This document shows, one piece after another, positions 47,921 through 60,398 of a stretch of DNA of 64,000 bases. The notes under the pieces were generated by a model. That model had not been told where the DNA came from. It ran no database searches and saw only the letters and a list, made by a program, of their open reading frames with translations. Position 1 is the stretch's first letter. Each line of letters starts with the position of its first letter. Location: the NCBI GenBank assembly GCA_014529385.2, contig CM043966.1, forward strand, positions 37,603,239 to 37,667,238, given 5' to 3'. The translations under genes were made by a program, and so were the position numbers. The DNA comes from Adiantum capillus-veneris. Taxonomy: Eukaryota > Streptophyta > Polypodiopsida > Polypodiales > Pteridaceae.

Positions 47921-48018
47921 TTGGTTGAGCACATCCTCTAGGAAACAGATTTATAATTGATCATAGATCTGACACCACAGTTCACTCGGCCCCATTGCAG
48001 TATTGTTAAACATGTAAA

Positions 48019-48570
48019 ATGGACATTGATGTTGGGAAAGATTCTCCTTGTATGGATGTTCTACCTGGGATGACTGAGTCTGACAATGTGGATTGGGTCC
48101 ACCTAGCAGCAACCATAGACACTTGGAGAAATAGGGGGACGACCTGGGTAACACCTGGCGGGGATGAAATGCCACAACCCGTACCCTTAAATATTCTAGA
48201 AGCAATGCATATAGCTTCTGATGACCTACAGGATGAAGGCTTGACTGATATTGGAACTAGTAGCGTCTCACAAGACTATAGCCCACACACTTCGGAGTCA
48301 AAATCATCAATTGAAATTGACTTTGAGGACGAAGAATCCGAGTTAAATCTTAATGCAAATGTGGGGAAAAACCATTTAGGGCCCAGTGGTACCCTAGATG
48401 ACAATCTATCTAGGAGAACAGAAGACACAAGTAGTGATTCATCTAGTGACTCTTCACTAGAGATCAGCCGTAACAAAAAATTAGACAAGAAGAGTAAGAG
48501 ATATAAGAGGCAATGTTATCCAGCAAATGTGTGTGCTAGAATAAATGAAAAGAAATCTACCGCAAAATGA
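48019..48570 (+). pseudogene. Protease-RT linker of H
   Basis: 183 open codons, rich in Ser, Asp and Glu; contains WVHLAATIDTW, counterpart of the LEWTHILATLDVC block of A. 48571-48858 is more linker, out of frame. Confidence 0.65.
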
Positions 48571-48858
48571 CTTAATTATATAGGGGCATATGATGCTCAT
48601 CAAAAGTTGGTATATAACTGGGGTGAATACCTTCAAAGCGTTATGTGGTGTAGTCCACAACCCATTGACATCGCACAACTAGAGGCTACAGAGAAGCCAT
48701 AGTTGAGTTGTATTGTAAGGAGACGACATAATCGAGAGTTAGCTCAACAACAAAAGGAGGCAAAAGTGAAATCATAGTCAACTAAACAAAAAGACCCCAC
48801 ATACTTACACCCTGCACCCAATCATTTCACATCCTACACCACAGAGGAGTATAAGGTT

Positions 48859-49935
48859 GTGTATACAAAGGCTCAACGAAAACCTATTGATGGAAGCAAT
48901 GGAGTCTATGATGGTCCAACAATAGTTAAGGAAATAGAGTTAGCAAACCCAGGAGAAGAGTGCAAACCTGGTTTCATTGCCCAAGATCTGATAGAGACTG
49001 AGGAGTATGTAATTAAAGAACTTCTCAAGGAATCCAAGGATATATTTTCTTGGACATATCATGATATGAAAGGTGTTCCACCTTTCGTGGTGCAACACAC
49101 AATCCCCATGAATAGTATGGCTAAACCAATCGAGCAACGACCCTACCCAATGAATCCTAAGTATGCAAATATTGTTCAAGAAGAGATTGAAAAGCTTGTC
49201 AAATGCGGATTCATATACCCTATTGAGCACTCAAAATGGGTGTCTCCAATAGCGATTGTGCCAAAAAAGAATGGGAAACTCAGAGCGTGTGTGGATCTTA
49301 AAAGGTCAATGCCACCACTAGGAGGGACCATTACCCCTTGCCATATTCAGAACATGTGCTTGAAAGAGTTGCCGAAAAGGAAGCTTATAGCTTTTTAGAT
49401 GGGTACTCTGGATACAATCAAATCACAATTGCACTAGAGGACCAAGCTTAAACGGCTTTTATAACCAAATTTGGAGTGTTCGCATTTTGTGTTATGGCTT
49501 TTGGCTTAACCAATGCTCTTTCTACCTTCCAAAGATTAATAAACATTGCTTTAGAGAATATTTGAGGGAGTTTTACAAAGATTTCTTAGATGACCTTTGT
49601 GTTTATTTTTCTTGGAAATAACATCTATCATGTTTACGAAAGTGTTTGAGAAGTGCAGATTGTATCGCGTCTCCTTAAAACCTTTCAAATGCCAATTTTG
49701 GGTTAAACATGGAGTCATTTTAGGGCATATAGTGTCCAAAAATGGGATTTCCACGGATGAGGGCAAAATAAATCCATTGTTGATTTGCCACCACCTACAA
49801 ACTATAAAGAAGTTCAAAGGTTCATGGGCCATGTTGGTTATTACCGATGGTTTATTTTAAATTTTTTCGAGATAGCTTGTCCTTTGTACAAGCTTCTATT
49901 GAGTTCCACTGAACCGCGGAGTGTGACCATGCTCT
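48859..49935 (+). pseudogene. RT of H
   Basis: 180 open codons (KPIEQRPYPMN, WVSPIAIVPKKNGKLRACVD) then frameshifts. Further blocks: LDGYSGYNQITIALEDQA, FGLTNALSTFQRLI, FLDDLCVYF (FLDD, where B has YMDD), CRLYRVSLKPFKCQFW. The last recognisable piece, near 49915, is the start of the RNase H connection. Confidence 0.8.
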
Positions 49936-49939
49936 AGAG

Positions 49940-50610
49940 CACCTATCAGTGAGTATGAGACGAGAAGTAGTGGGAGTAGAACCTAGAATGATGAGAATGG
50001 TAGCAAAAACTCAAAGAATGCGACCTTTTCAAGTGGCAAAGTGTGTTCCCAAAAAATACAATGGATTGAGGGATCCATATGCACACGTTTCCATATTTAA
50101 TCAAGTCTTAAGGGCGTAATAAATCACAGATTTCCATACGTAGTATGAAGGATTTGGGTTGATATTAGAAGGAACGGTGTTGACTTGGTTTCAACCATTG
50201 AACAACCACAATTTTCTAAACATCAATCAACTCTTGCAAGAGTTTTCCAAAGAATTCTCTAAGAGGGGAATCAAGCACAACACTCTTTTTGAAATTTAAG
50301 CTTTTAAGCAGAAGGAGAATGAAAAGGTGAAGGAAGCTTTGCTTCAAGAAATACATTGAAAAATGTACAGTGCGAGAGTTAGCACAAGAAGATCATTTAT
50401 CAGTTCTTTTTATAAAAGGATTGAGAAATAAAACTCTCAAAAAGGACTTACAATTGAAAGTGTGCACAACATTTGAACAAGTCACTAAGGAAGTGTTGTA
50501 TCCAGTCGATAAGTGTAAAACATACAGAGAGGTAACAGATGACATAGAAACAAACACAAATAGTGCTTATACTACAGACAGCAAGTCAGCTATAAAAAGT
50601 GGTGCCCTAT
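49940..50610 (+). pseudogene. gag: Element K: gag fragment related to A
   Basis: Plus-strand copy of the start of gag A: VPKKYNGLRDPYAHVSIFNQ, then EGFGL, TWFQPLN, EFSKRGIKHN and RNKTLKKDLQLKVC with stops. No LTR separates it from the RT of H; the frame runs from one to the other. It ends where the LTR of M begins. Confidence 0.75.
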
Positions 50611-51534
50611 TGTCGGGCAAATACACTGCTCGCAATTGCTAGCAAAGTGAGAACTAGGCCAACCAATAAGATGTCAACCAAGGATGGAGCTTGACCCATC
50701 AGCACATAAAAACAAATAGATGGATGTCAATCACCTACTCAACCTTCTAGAGACAATCACTACCTAGGGAAATCATCTCAAAGCACACTATGTATATGCA
50801 ACCGCTATCGTACCTACGATGCTTATGCTCTCTGAAACACGACCTAACATTGTCAAATCGTCATGAAACTCAAGGGGTAACCTTTACACACCTAGAGGAT
50901 ACTACCTTAAAGTTTCTAGCCCAATTTACTACCTGCAAACATTTGGTGCGAAAAACACATATAAAGACAGGCCGAAAATTACAGCTCACCAATTCTCAAC
51001 GTACTTAGGCCTAAAGTGTAGTTTAACTCGTCAATGAACGCAATGATATAAAGCGATCATAGAACAGATATACGGTTAGAGAGAAAACTCACTTTGAAAT
51101 TCATGGGAGAGCTCTTTGCGAAGAGATCGGGAATGTGCAAGCTGGGCGTTTAAGGGTAGCTCTTGCTGTTGCTATCTTAATGGTGTTATTGCCTTCACAA
51201 TGTAGCTTCCGTAGTGCATGTAGAGAGTAGAAGAAGACCTCACTCACTCTCTCACACAAAATACTCAGTCACGACACGCTTAGTTGAGCTCAAAAGATGA
51301 TTAATTCAAAAAAGTTGTCCTTAGGGTGACAAAAATTTGCTTATATACCTCATCCTTGGAGGTACTAACTCATGAAAATTACCTCCTAATTTCTACCATG
51401 GACTCAACTGATCCGCATAGTTAATGAGTTACAATTTGGAAACTCGACTGACTCCCAAAAAACAATTACAATTGAGTGTGTCAAATTAAATAATACAAAA
51501 CATGGTGTAGCTTTTCCGTGTTCAGCTATCAACA
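50611..51534 (-). repeat. 3' LTR of M
   Basis: 924 bp; + strand TGTCGGGC...TATCAACA. Aligns with the LTR of A (shared gacggagcttgaccc-like block near 50690 and the TATA region at 51341). In place of the CT tract it has only a few CTC repeats (near 51240-51260). Confidence 0.85.
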
Positions 51535-51546
51535 CTCCCCCCCTCC
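51535..51546 (-). other. Polypurine tract of M
   Basis: Minus strand GGAGGGGGGGAG directly next to the LTR. Confidence 0.85.
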
Positions 51547-51611
51547 ACGTCCATGTCATCCCTAACATGACAAGTCTTCTTCTTTGCTAGGTCTTCAGGC
51601 TGATTCCTTTC

Positions 51612-52238
51612 TCAATAGAATCCAAGCGGTTTAATTATTTTCAAATATGACTCATATCTGATTTTATCGATGCTTGTTGTTGGGCCAAAAATCTGGTTGT
51701 CGTAAGTGAAGAATCTTGTATAAAATTCTTCTTCAAAAGCTTGTATATGATAACTTGGTAGAAACATCACTCTTTTGTACAAGTGATGTAGCACTTGTGG
51801 TGATGGCTGAGTAGAGAGATTGTAGGCCAACTTCTAGAGCGTGTCTTTTGTTGACAGTAGACTTGAGTATGTGTCTTTATGCGATGCGAACACCTCAATG
51901 CAGGCCAGCAATGTTTTACATATCTTCCTAAGCATTACACAAGTCAAGTCAAGGAAGCCAATGAAAAGCTTAATGCCCGCAATGAGGGATTTCACCATAT
52001 AAGTTCCAGTTATTCTCTCTCCTTCCTTAGGTTGTGGAATCTTAGGGTAATTTAGCCAATTGGGATGTTTTTGCAATAGCCTTGCATGATCTTTCCATGA
52101 CCGCATTCTCAACACTAGGCAGCAGGAGACATCGTCCCTGACCAGTTTGGGTGCGGTGCATCGACCAAAAGGAGACAATTTGCAAGTCATTCCTTTCTCC
52201 ACTTGCATTGTGAGTCTACTATTCTCTTGGAGATTCAT
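51612..52238 (-). pseudogene. M ORF, C-terminal segment, unknown
   Basis: Two pieces in one frame separated by a stop at 51834-51836 (134 and 72 codons). Cys- and Leu-rich first half (VSCCLVLRMRSWKDHARLL), aromatic second half (FEEEFYTRFFTYDNQIFGP). No family recognised. It lies next to the polypurine tract, where some plant gypsy elements carry an extra ORF. No clear membrane or signal segment. Confidence 0.4.
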
Positions 52239-52464
52239 TGATCTTTGATGTCTCCCTCAAATAGTGGTGTGGTAGCCTCGGTTTGAATTCTTTTATTCAT
52301 TGCAAGCACTTCAAATTTGAGCAGTGGGCATGGGAGGGATGGATGTATCCACTCTTCTTTGATCACATTTGTGTCGAACTTTAGTGTTCTAACAGAGTGT
52401 AACATCTATTGCTCCCATTCTATGGGGTGCTAAAACTTTCTTTAGTGGCTTGTTCTATCAAAGT

Positions 52465-52809
52465 CTAGAGACAGGCCTCCTCTTTTGCTGTTAGCACTTG
52501 TCCCTCTTCTTGGATTTGTGGAGGTATCTCCACCATTACTAGTTCCTCCGCTGTGTCTGGAATTTCCATAGGTTCTTGTTGGGAATTTATTTCTAAGTCA
52601 CTTGGACCCGGATCCGTGGTTTGGCCCCTTGCTCCCTCCACTTCTTGCCTCAACTCTAACATTTGTTGTTGGGCTAGCTCATCTCTTCTCGTAGCCTCTT
52701 CTACTTGATTGAGAAATAGTTCTTGCATCATCTCTAATTGCTTTTTTAGCTCGTCATCCTCATTTTGGAGCTCTTGCTGTTGTTTCCTTAGTCTTTCTTT
52801 TGCTGCCAA
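52465..52809 (-). pseudogene. M ORF, coiled-coil segment
   Basis: 114 open codons. Residues 1-60 are a heptad-like Glu/Gln/Leu/Lys coiled coil (LRKQQQELQNEDDELKKQLE); the rest is acidic and Pro-rich. Weak coding signs continue to about 53400 on the same strand with further coiled-coil character. Confidence 0.45.
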
Positions 52810-53459
52810 ATCCTTCTGCCATGTGGATCCTTTGTCTTTGTTCTAACTTAATTCCCTTTAGAGGATTGTAATCTGAGCCTCCAAGGCTTGTACAGCCTGA
52901 TTGTCGGTTCCTGCAATTTCTCTAGCCACCCTTGGGGTCCCTCTAAGCCTCTGTATGGTGAGTTCTTGGAGCACTAATTTGTCCTTTAGCTCCATGATCT
53001 CATCTCTGGCTGATTCTAGCTCATCTCCATCTTGTCTTTCTCCTCTTGCAGCTTTGTGATCTCCTTGGACACTTCAGGTATTTGCAAAGTCAATGTGTCT
53101 CTTTCAACCTCAACTTCCTGTAGCACTTTTCTTTGTGTCTCTTGCTCTCTTTTAGCATTCTCTGCTCTCTGCATATATCCTTGCTACTCTCTTCCAAGAG
53201 TGTTGTGCTCTCTCATCATTTGGTATGAGCGTGTTGTTCTCTTCCACCATAGAGAGAGATTGTATTCTGATTCAATCTAAAATTTGGTGTGCAGCTCGAA
53301 CATCTTCATTGGCTACCACAACACTTCTAGTAGTAGACTCTGACAATGGTCCAGCTAAGGGGACTTGGTGACCCATATTGAACAGTACTTCCACTAAAGG
53401 GGGATGTCATGGACTCTCTAGAGGTCTCCATCGTGGCACAGGTGGAATTTGCACCATCA

Positions 53460-54557
53460 CTAGCACTCCGAGCGATGATATTTGCATTTTAATGCTCTTT
53501 CTTGTGTACCTCGGTCCCTAAGCTTTTCTTCAACTTTCTTGTACTTCTTGGTAGTCCATGGTGGGTTAGATGTTCCATCAATTGCCTCAAACACATCTGC
53601 AGCTTTGAGGAGGTTGTCATAAGTGTATCTTTTGGCCTTTTCTTTTTCCTCCAACATTGGTTTGGCCTCTGATTTCTTCTTTGGCAAATCCTTCTGTTTA
53701 GATGTTGGGGGTTTTGGGCATGGTGGTTATTGGGTGTATCTTGGGGAGGAGGGTGAAGCTATTCTGCCGTCGTCTTCCGTCTATGACTTTGTTTCTTGCT
53801 CTCCTTGCTCTTTTGGTTGTTCTTACATCTTTCTCTCAATGTCCTGCACTTCTTCAGCTATGAAAGGCTCTAGATTATTTTGTTCTATAATTTTTTTTTA
53901 CTCTTCATATGCTTTGATGTAGTGATCAAATTGGTCTTCTAATCACCTTGAGGAGTTGCCAACCATCTTTGTTGGATTTGGTACCCATTACTCCTCAAAG
54001 TCACCTTTTAGAGCTCTCTCAACCTTGAACAATTCTATTAACCTCTCAGTCCAGGCTGCTTTCTGAGTCTTGATCTCTTTTAGGACTTCCTCCTTGATTA
54101 TTGCAGCTTTTCCCTTCTTCTTTGGTGGCTCTTCCACTGTATCTTTTTGTACGATCTTGAGCTTTCACCTGAGCCGCATAGAGACAGGTGGTGCTCCAAT
54201 TGCAAGAGGTTCCTCTTCTATATCCCCTTTCAATATCAACCACTTGTTCTGTGTGGGTGGGTTTTGGCCATTGTCCTCTAGCTCCAATTGCTTCATGTGA
54301 AATTTTTGTTATAATTTTTGCACCACCGATGTATTTTGGCTTGTTTGTCCCCAAGCCCACTACCTGCTCATGTATGTAATGGGTGTAGTTCACATCTTTT
54401 GGTTTACTGATGCCCAGTGCCCAAGTAATTGTGGTGGCAATTGTGTTTGGTGGGGTTGTGTACTTCTACGCCTGCTTGTTGCAGGCATAAAAGAATTGGT
54501 TGTACAACTTGAAGATCCTATTTGCTCTTGGATCCACTAGGTCTTTAATGGTGGGAT
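53460..54557 (-). pseudogene. M ORF, middle segment, unknown
   Basis: From the N insertion site downwards: a block containing DPRANRIFKLYNQFFYACNK and TIATTITWALGISKPKDVNY, continuing open from 54393 for about 60 codons, then Lys/Glu-rich sequence in another frame and 53687-53460 (75 codons, very basic). The upstream half is at 60399-60953. It has the look of a conserved but undescribed plant transposon protein; I recognise no enzyme motif. Confidence 0.45.
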
Positions 54558-54558
54558 T

Positions 54559-54681
54559 TGAAAGGGCGATGGTAATGAGTGTGCTAGTCTCCACCCAACC
54601 ATGCTATCTTATAGCCTCCCACTAGCGCACACACTATCCGGCCGTGCTGGTGGTCTTGCCCATAGGACCCATGTCCTTACA
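54559..54681 (-). repeat. 3' LTR of N
   Basis: 123 bp; + strand TGAAAGGG...CCTTACA. Confidence 0.85.
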
Positions 54682-55755
54682 TTACCCCCCCTCCCCCTTG
54701 GAGAATCGTTTTTGTCCACGAAAATAAATGTAGGAAAACGTTTTTTTAAGTGCGGAGACATTCTTCCATGTAGAACCTTCTTCGGGTCTATCTAGCCATT
54801 TTACCAACACCTGTCGTCTGACATGATGTCTGGTGCGAAGCTCATGAGAATCCAAAATCTTTTCGAGCTCATGAGGGATGCTTGGCGGTTTGATAAGGTC
54901 AACTAACACACATGCGTCAATGAAATTATCATTCTGTCCTAGCTGTTTTTGTAAACGGCTAACATGAAAAACAGGATGAACTCATGAGTGTACTGGAAGA
55001 GCTAACTTATAGGCTACTTGACCTATACGTTTGAGAATGGTAAATGATCCACAATAGCGTGGTGAAAGTTTAGCAACTTTTCCCATCTTCCGACTTTTTG
55101 AGTGCTCTGGAACCTTGAGGAAAACCCTGTCTCCTTCTTCAAAAGTAGCAAGACGACGATGCTCATCTGTATACTTCTTATATCGAGCTTGAGCTTGCTT
55201 AACATTCTGTTGAGCGACTCAAAGCATGTCAAAATGGTCTTGGAGAAAATCCTTTGCTTTTTGTATCTTCTCCTTAGCCAAACCCACCGTAACGAGTGAT
55301 CTAGGTTGAAATCCATATAAAAGCATAAATGGACTAAACCCTGTAGTCACATGCTTTGAACTATTATAAGCAAATTCAAATATAGGTAAATAGTCTTCCC
55401 AATCGGCTTGCTTCTTTCTAACGTATGCTCGTAGCATATCCTCTAGCACTTGATTAACTCTTTTGGTTTGACCATCTGTTTCTGGATGATCAACCATACT
55501 TAGATTAAGTTTAGTTTCCAACTTTTGAAACATGGCTCTCTAGAAGTGATTATTAAACTTTTGATCTCTGTCACTAATGATACTATCTAGAAGATCATAG
55601 AGTTTATATATATGTTCTACATATAGCCGTAGTTCCAGTGTCTTAACCATAGTCTTAGTAGGAATGAATGGACCCATCTTTGTTAGACGGTCTACAATTA
55701 CCCATATGGCATCATGGCCACGATTTGTAGTAGGTAGTCCTACTACAAAGTCCAT
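54682..55755 (-). pseudogene. Integrase and chromodomain of N
   Basis: Pieces: core start MDFVVGLPTTNRGHDAIWVI with SDRDQKF (55755-55540); DHPETDGQTKRVNQVLEDML with the core Glu replaced (usual DGQTE, here DGQTK) and ADWEDYLPIFEFAYNSS (55533-55219); C-terminal barrel (55316-55023); chromodomain 54909-54682 with PHELEKILDSHELR, QVLVKWLD and STWKNVSAL, aromatic cage partly kept. Frames shift between pieces. Confidence 0.8.
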
Positions 55756-56141
55756 AGAGATACTCTCCCACTTACCTTGTGGAATCTCTAAAGGATGTAA
55801 AAGGCCACCTACCTTGACGCGCTCTGACTTATTAACTTGGCACTGTTGGCAATTTAGTACGTACTCTTGGACATCATGATGTAAGCCTCGCCAATAAAAT
55901 TATCATCGAGCTAAGGCATGTGTCTTACGAATACCTGGATGACCAGCACTGGGACTATCGTGACACTCAAATAAGATTCGATGCCTAGTGTCTGAGTCCT
56001 TTGGCACACATACTCTACCCTTGTGGAGTAAATAGCCATCTCAATGGAAAAAATCTTCCATCGCTTAAGCTCTTCCTGAGTAGGAGTGGATCTCTATGTG
56101 TTGGAGTTTTTATATGCGCGTGCAGAGGCATGTTGATCTGG

Positions 56142-57427
56142 CTATACAGAGACATGTGAGTGTGAGGAATCCATTTTTAAAATTTCATTCCACACTTTAG
56201 CATATGATTGATCTTGTGCACACTTGCCACATAATGACTCCAAAAATCCACTCTTTATTTCCGTGAAAGCAAGTGAATTAATCTGAGGCATTTGACTTAG
56301 TGCATCCGCTACTACATTATATTGCCCCTTGTGATATCGTAGCTTACAATCATAATCTTGAAGGATTTCTACCCATCTAGCTTTACGGCCCTTCAAGTCC
56401 ATTTGAGTAGTAAACCAATTTCTACTCTCATGGTCAAAAACTACTTCAAACTCTCGACACTATAAAAATAGTGTCGCCACTTTCGTAAAGCTTGAATTAT
56501 GGCATAGAGCTCTCTCTCATAGACAAAATAATTCTGTTGAGATCTATCTAAGTTTTTATTTTTAAAGACTATAGGTCTTCCCTCCTAGAGAAGTACCACA
56601 CTAATTGCTTAATCACTAGCATCAGTCTCTACCACAAACGGCTAAAGTGGGTCAACGATTGCTAAGATGGGAGTAGTGGCTACAACTACCTTGAGCTGTT
56701 CAAAACTGCATTTTTGGGCTTCTTCCCAAGAAAAGGTCTTACCTTTTGCTTTAAGTTGATATGTCATAGGAACAACAGTTTTGGCATAGTCATAGATATA
56801 CTGTCGATAGAATACAGCCATGCCTAAGAATAATTGAAGCTCCTCAACCGTGTTGGGATGTGGCCATCTAAGAATGGCAACGACCTTGCCAGTGTCCATC
56901 TTGATGCCATAATAAGAGATCACATGATTGAGGTAATGCACTTGCTTTGCTTAGCATACAAAGTGTGAGTTCGTAGCTGTTCAAACACTAATCGTAAGTG
57001 TTCTATGTGTTCATCTTCAATCTTACTGTAAGTCATCAAGGAAAACCACAACAAATTTTCCAAGATAGGGACATAAGACACTATCTATGAGTGTCATAAA
57101 TGTAGATGGAGCATTGTTGAAACCAAAAGGCATAACCAAAAATTCAAAATGCCCGAACCTTGTTCTAAATGTAGTTTTAGAGATATCTTGCAAAAGGATA
57201 CACACCTGGTGGTATCCATAACGAAGATATATCTTTGTATAGTATCTTGCCCCATGGAATTGATCAAACAACTCATCCACTCGAGGTAGAGGATACTTGT
57301 TCTTGATGGTTACAGCGTAATCTACGCACATGTACATAGTACCATCTTTCCTTTTTACCAATAGAATTGGGGATGCCCAAGGTGAAGTGCTAGATCTAAT
57401 GAAACCATGGGCAAGGTAGTTAGACAA
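56142..57427 (-). pseudogene. RT and RNase H of N
   Basis: Three pieces. 57427-57023: RT with [16 protein letters not shown], a small loss after [14 protein letters not shown] and VFLDDL. 56941-56642: RT end (GMAVFYRQYIYDYAK). 56402-56142: RNase H end (YNVVADALSQMPQIN). The RNase H catalytic core between 56402 and 56641 is decayed. Confidence 0.8.
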
Positions 57428-57675
57428 CTGACTCTCAACCTCCTTGGCCTAACTAGCACTCATACGATAAGGTGATTTACTCACCGTTTAGTGCCTGGCA
57501 GGACATCTATGCCATGATGTACATTACTTGTAGAGGGGTAAACCTGGCAGTAAATCACTTGAGAATACATCGCTATACTCCATGAGTAAGTGAGTCAGCT
57601 TTTGCTGTGCAAAAGGAGAATGTAAACTAGAGTTATGCTGGGATGGAGAATCATGTAATTCCTATAATGTTTAAT

Positions 57676-58287
57676 CTACAACAGTTGCACATTGCTCAAT
57701 AGAATTAAAATTAAGAGCACTTTTCTCTTTATAATTGTTAACACTTTGCTTATCATTAGATTCGTTGCACTTTGCATACCATTACTAGAATTCATAGAAC
57801 TTTGCTCTTGAGAATTCACAACACTTGGAGACAAGCAGTAACACAAAAAGACTTCATCTATTAAATCTCCTTTTTGTAAAATAGAAAGCTCGGCTGTAAA
57901 TATAAAAGGTGCAGATGCTATATTTTTATCACCAAGCAAAATCATATGTTTACCATTGGCCATAAAGGATAAGGAGTTGTGTTCATAACTAGTGTGCAAT
58001 GTGTTTTCTAAACCATGTAGCCACTCCCGTCCTAAAACTACATCAGCACAGTCCATGTTCATAACTTGAAAGTCAAGGTTCATCGTATGATCTTGAACAA
58101 TAAGCTCAATCCCTTGAACAACCGTGTCCCATACTTCTTTATCATTTCCAGACATATGTTCTACCACATACTTGTGGGAGCAGGGAGTCTGTGTAAGCTT
58201 CAATTTCTTGAATAGCTTATAGTTCAGGAAGTTATAAGTTGCATCATCATCCACTAAAATACGAATAGTGCCATGCATGCAAATCAA
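57676..58287 (-). pseudogene. pro: Protease of N
   Basis: 203 open codons. Active-site region RILVDDDATYNFLN: the Asp is present, but the S/T-G of the triad is D-D. Second conserved block DVVLGREWLHGL. Probably inactive. Confidence 0.8.
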
Positions 58288-58308
58288 TTCATGGGGGCCA
58301 AAGGTGGG

Positions 58309-59537
58309 CTACCACATTGAAGCAGGCACACAACACATGTGCTTTTCTTCCATATGAGGAACCTCTACATCACAATATTTAGGAGATGAATCTAGTGTTA
58401 GACGTTGCACCGTGTGCATGGCCTTTTCTTTGCCTTGCAAAAGAGGACAATCCTTCTTGTTATGTTTGTTCGAAAGACATTTGAAACACAAATTGTGTTT
58501 CTTTGCACGCTCGAAATCAGCAGTACTGAGAGACCCATGTGGAGTATCTTGTGATTGCTTAGGCTTCTTAGTCTCTTGTGGGTGTGGAGATGTAGATTGT
58601 CTCTTATTCCTCTTGGAACGTGTGGAAGATCTAACTCTCCATTGGCACTTAGCCACATTGCTCTTAGAAAAATTATTCTTAGAGTAGGGAACGTTTTCCT
58701 TTTTCTCTTGGTCATCATCATGGCTTCTTCCAAAGTTTTTGGATGTTGGGTCTTGACATGAAGACGATAGTCTTTTTCAAGACCCCTATTAAAACCCAGC
58801 ATCTTTTGGAATTCATCTAGACCTTCTAGTTTTAATATAATTTCCCCATACTTCTAAAGGTACTGTGTGAGAGAGAGGCCAGAAATGCGGCATGCATCCC
58901 ATGCTAACCAATTGTTATCTTCTTCATTGGAGTCCAAAAACTCTTTGGAGAAAAAAGCTTGAAACGTAGCCCAAGACGGAGGACGAGCATCTATTTGAAA
59001 TGTCATCCACCACTTACAGGCCTTGCCTTTAAGAGATAGACTTGTTTTCACATCCATCTTTATATCCGGGATGTGTCTCAACCTATGAATATCATTTTGT
59101 TTGTGTAAGAACGTATTGACCGCATCCTTGTTGTGATCACGCTCTTTCTCATGAAACTTAGGAATGGTGATATTCTTAAGCAATGCATTGCTACCTTCTA
59201 CATCTTCTGAAGCACTTGTATCTTGGGCTCCTTGGACCTTGCGAGCTTGGTTTCCTTGAACCATGCCACTTGTGGCTCCTTGAGCCGTTTGTGAATTCAT
59301 AAATTTCACAAGTAGCTCAGTAAGATTGGTAACATTTGTATTTAGTGCAGAGAGATTGCATTCAAGTACGCTTTGACAATTTTCCAAAGCCTTGAAAGCA
59401 GCCATACCTACAAGGCCATGATCTCCTAGATCATCATCATCGTGCATATTAGTGTCGGCAGCACCCATGGTGTCTTGATTTTGATCTACGTGCTCAAAAT
59501 TAAAAGTGTGCATAGGTGGGATATCCTCATAAGCCAT
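58309..59537 (-). pseudogene. gag: Gag of N
   Basis: ATG at 59537 (MAYEDIPP). About 227 open codons with the Gag domain (NTFLHKQNDIHRLR, SLKGKACKWWMTFQ), then a frameshift and a part with a canonical zinc knuckle CFKCLSNKHNKKDC (58656-58309). The leader 59547-60259 has no clear reading frame. Confidence 0.8.
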
Positions 59538-59918
59538 GGTAAACACACACTAATGTAAAGAGAGAAAAAAAAAGTCAGCTTGTACCTTGTAAAGCTTGAA
59601 GTCTTTGTGTTTTTTATGCTCAGCAATTTGTGTTGCATGCGAAGCTTGCCTTGTAGAAATTGTAGTGCTTCAAGTGTCTTTCATCCCAAGAACATCTTTG
59701 TGGATTCTTCACAAAAACTTGTCATTTTTGTGAAGTCTTTTCTTCACGTGTGAAGCTTCCTCCTTGAAGAAAAAGGAATTTTGGAGGAAAACTTGCCTTC
59801 CTCCAAGAAGTGAAAAGGAAGGGTGAAACTACACTTCCTTGAAGTTTGAAGCTTTCCTTTTCCTTCTAGCTTTCTTGTCAACACAAGTAGGGCAGCTTTC
59901 CTTGTTATACACAACAAG

Positions 59919-59985
59919 GCTCAATAGCTTGAATGGTAGAGTGTTGGCCTCTTACCCTCATGGGGTGGGTTTCAACTCTCCTTCA
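59919..59985 (+). other. tRNA-like stretch in leader of N (possible SINE head)
   Basis: An A-box-like TAGCTTGAATGGTAGAGTG (59925-59943) and a B-box-like GGTTTCAACTC (59968-59978) lie at tRNA-like spacing. The arms do not form a good cloverleaf. It may be the head of a SINE or a decayed tRNA copy; chance is possible. Confidence 0.35.
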
Positions 59986-60259
59986 TGCAAGGGTCTAGAG
60001 GGCCTTCCTACATGTGCATCCAACGGTGCCAACGGAGCCTCGGTGCCGTAGAGTTGCCAGTTGAGTTTGCCTTGGTCGCCCGCTATGGAGGGTGTAGTTG
60101 GGGCTAGATCGGTCTGCCTTCGCATGCTACACACAGAACTCTGCATCTGTTTTCCTTTTGTTGCACAACGGAGATGTCATCGTCACTGTTTGCGAATCGT
60201 GGGAGGGAAGCAGCGTGTCGCATGCACATGCAACCCACTTTTCCCCTTCCCCAAAAATA

Positions 60260-60271
60260 GCTTAGATACCA
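60260..60271 (-). other. Primer binding site of N
   Basis: Minus strand TGGTATCTAAGC, close to the iMet type with changes at positions 8 and 9. Confidence 0.7.
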
Positions 60272-60272
60272 A

Positions 60273-60395
60273 TGAAAGAGTGGTGATAATGTGTGTGCTA
60301 GTCTTCACCCAACCGTGCTATCTTATAGCCTCCCCCTGGCGTACACACTATCCGGCCATGCCGGTGGCCTTGCCCATAGGACCCATGTCCTTATA
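60273..60395 (-). repeat. 5' LTR of N
   Basis: 123 bp; + strand TGAAAGAG...CCTTATA. Very short for a Ty3/gypsy LTR. Confidence 0.85.
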
Positions 60396-60398
60396 GGA

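Larger units (their letters stand above)
54559..60395 (-). mobile_element. Element N: chromovirus with 123-bp LTRs
   Basis: LTRs at 60273-60395 and 54559-54681, primer site TGGTATCTAAGC at 60271-60260, polypurine tract of Gs and As at 54682-54700, and target duplication GGATT (54554-54558 and 60396-60400). 5837 bp. I count 14 differences between the LTRs (about 89% identity), so it is old. It carries gag, protease, RT, RNase H, integrase and chromodomain, all broken. Inserted in the unknown ORF of M. Confidence 0.95.

Noticed and set aside
50611-51534. Solo LTR
   Set aside because: A clean polypurine tract adjoins its right end, so it is a 3' LTR of an element extending rightwards rather than a solo LTR.
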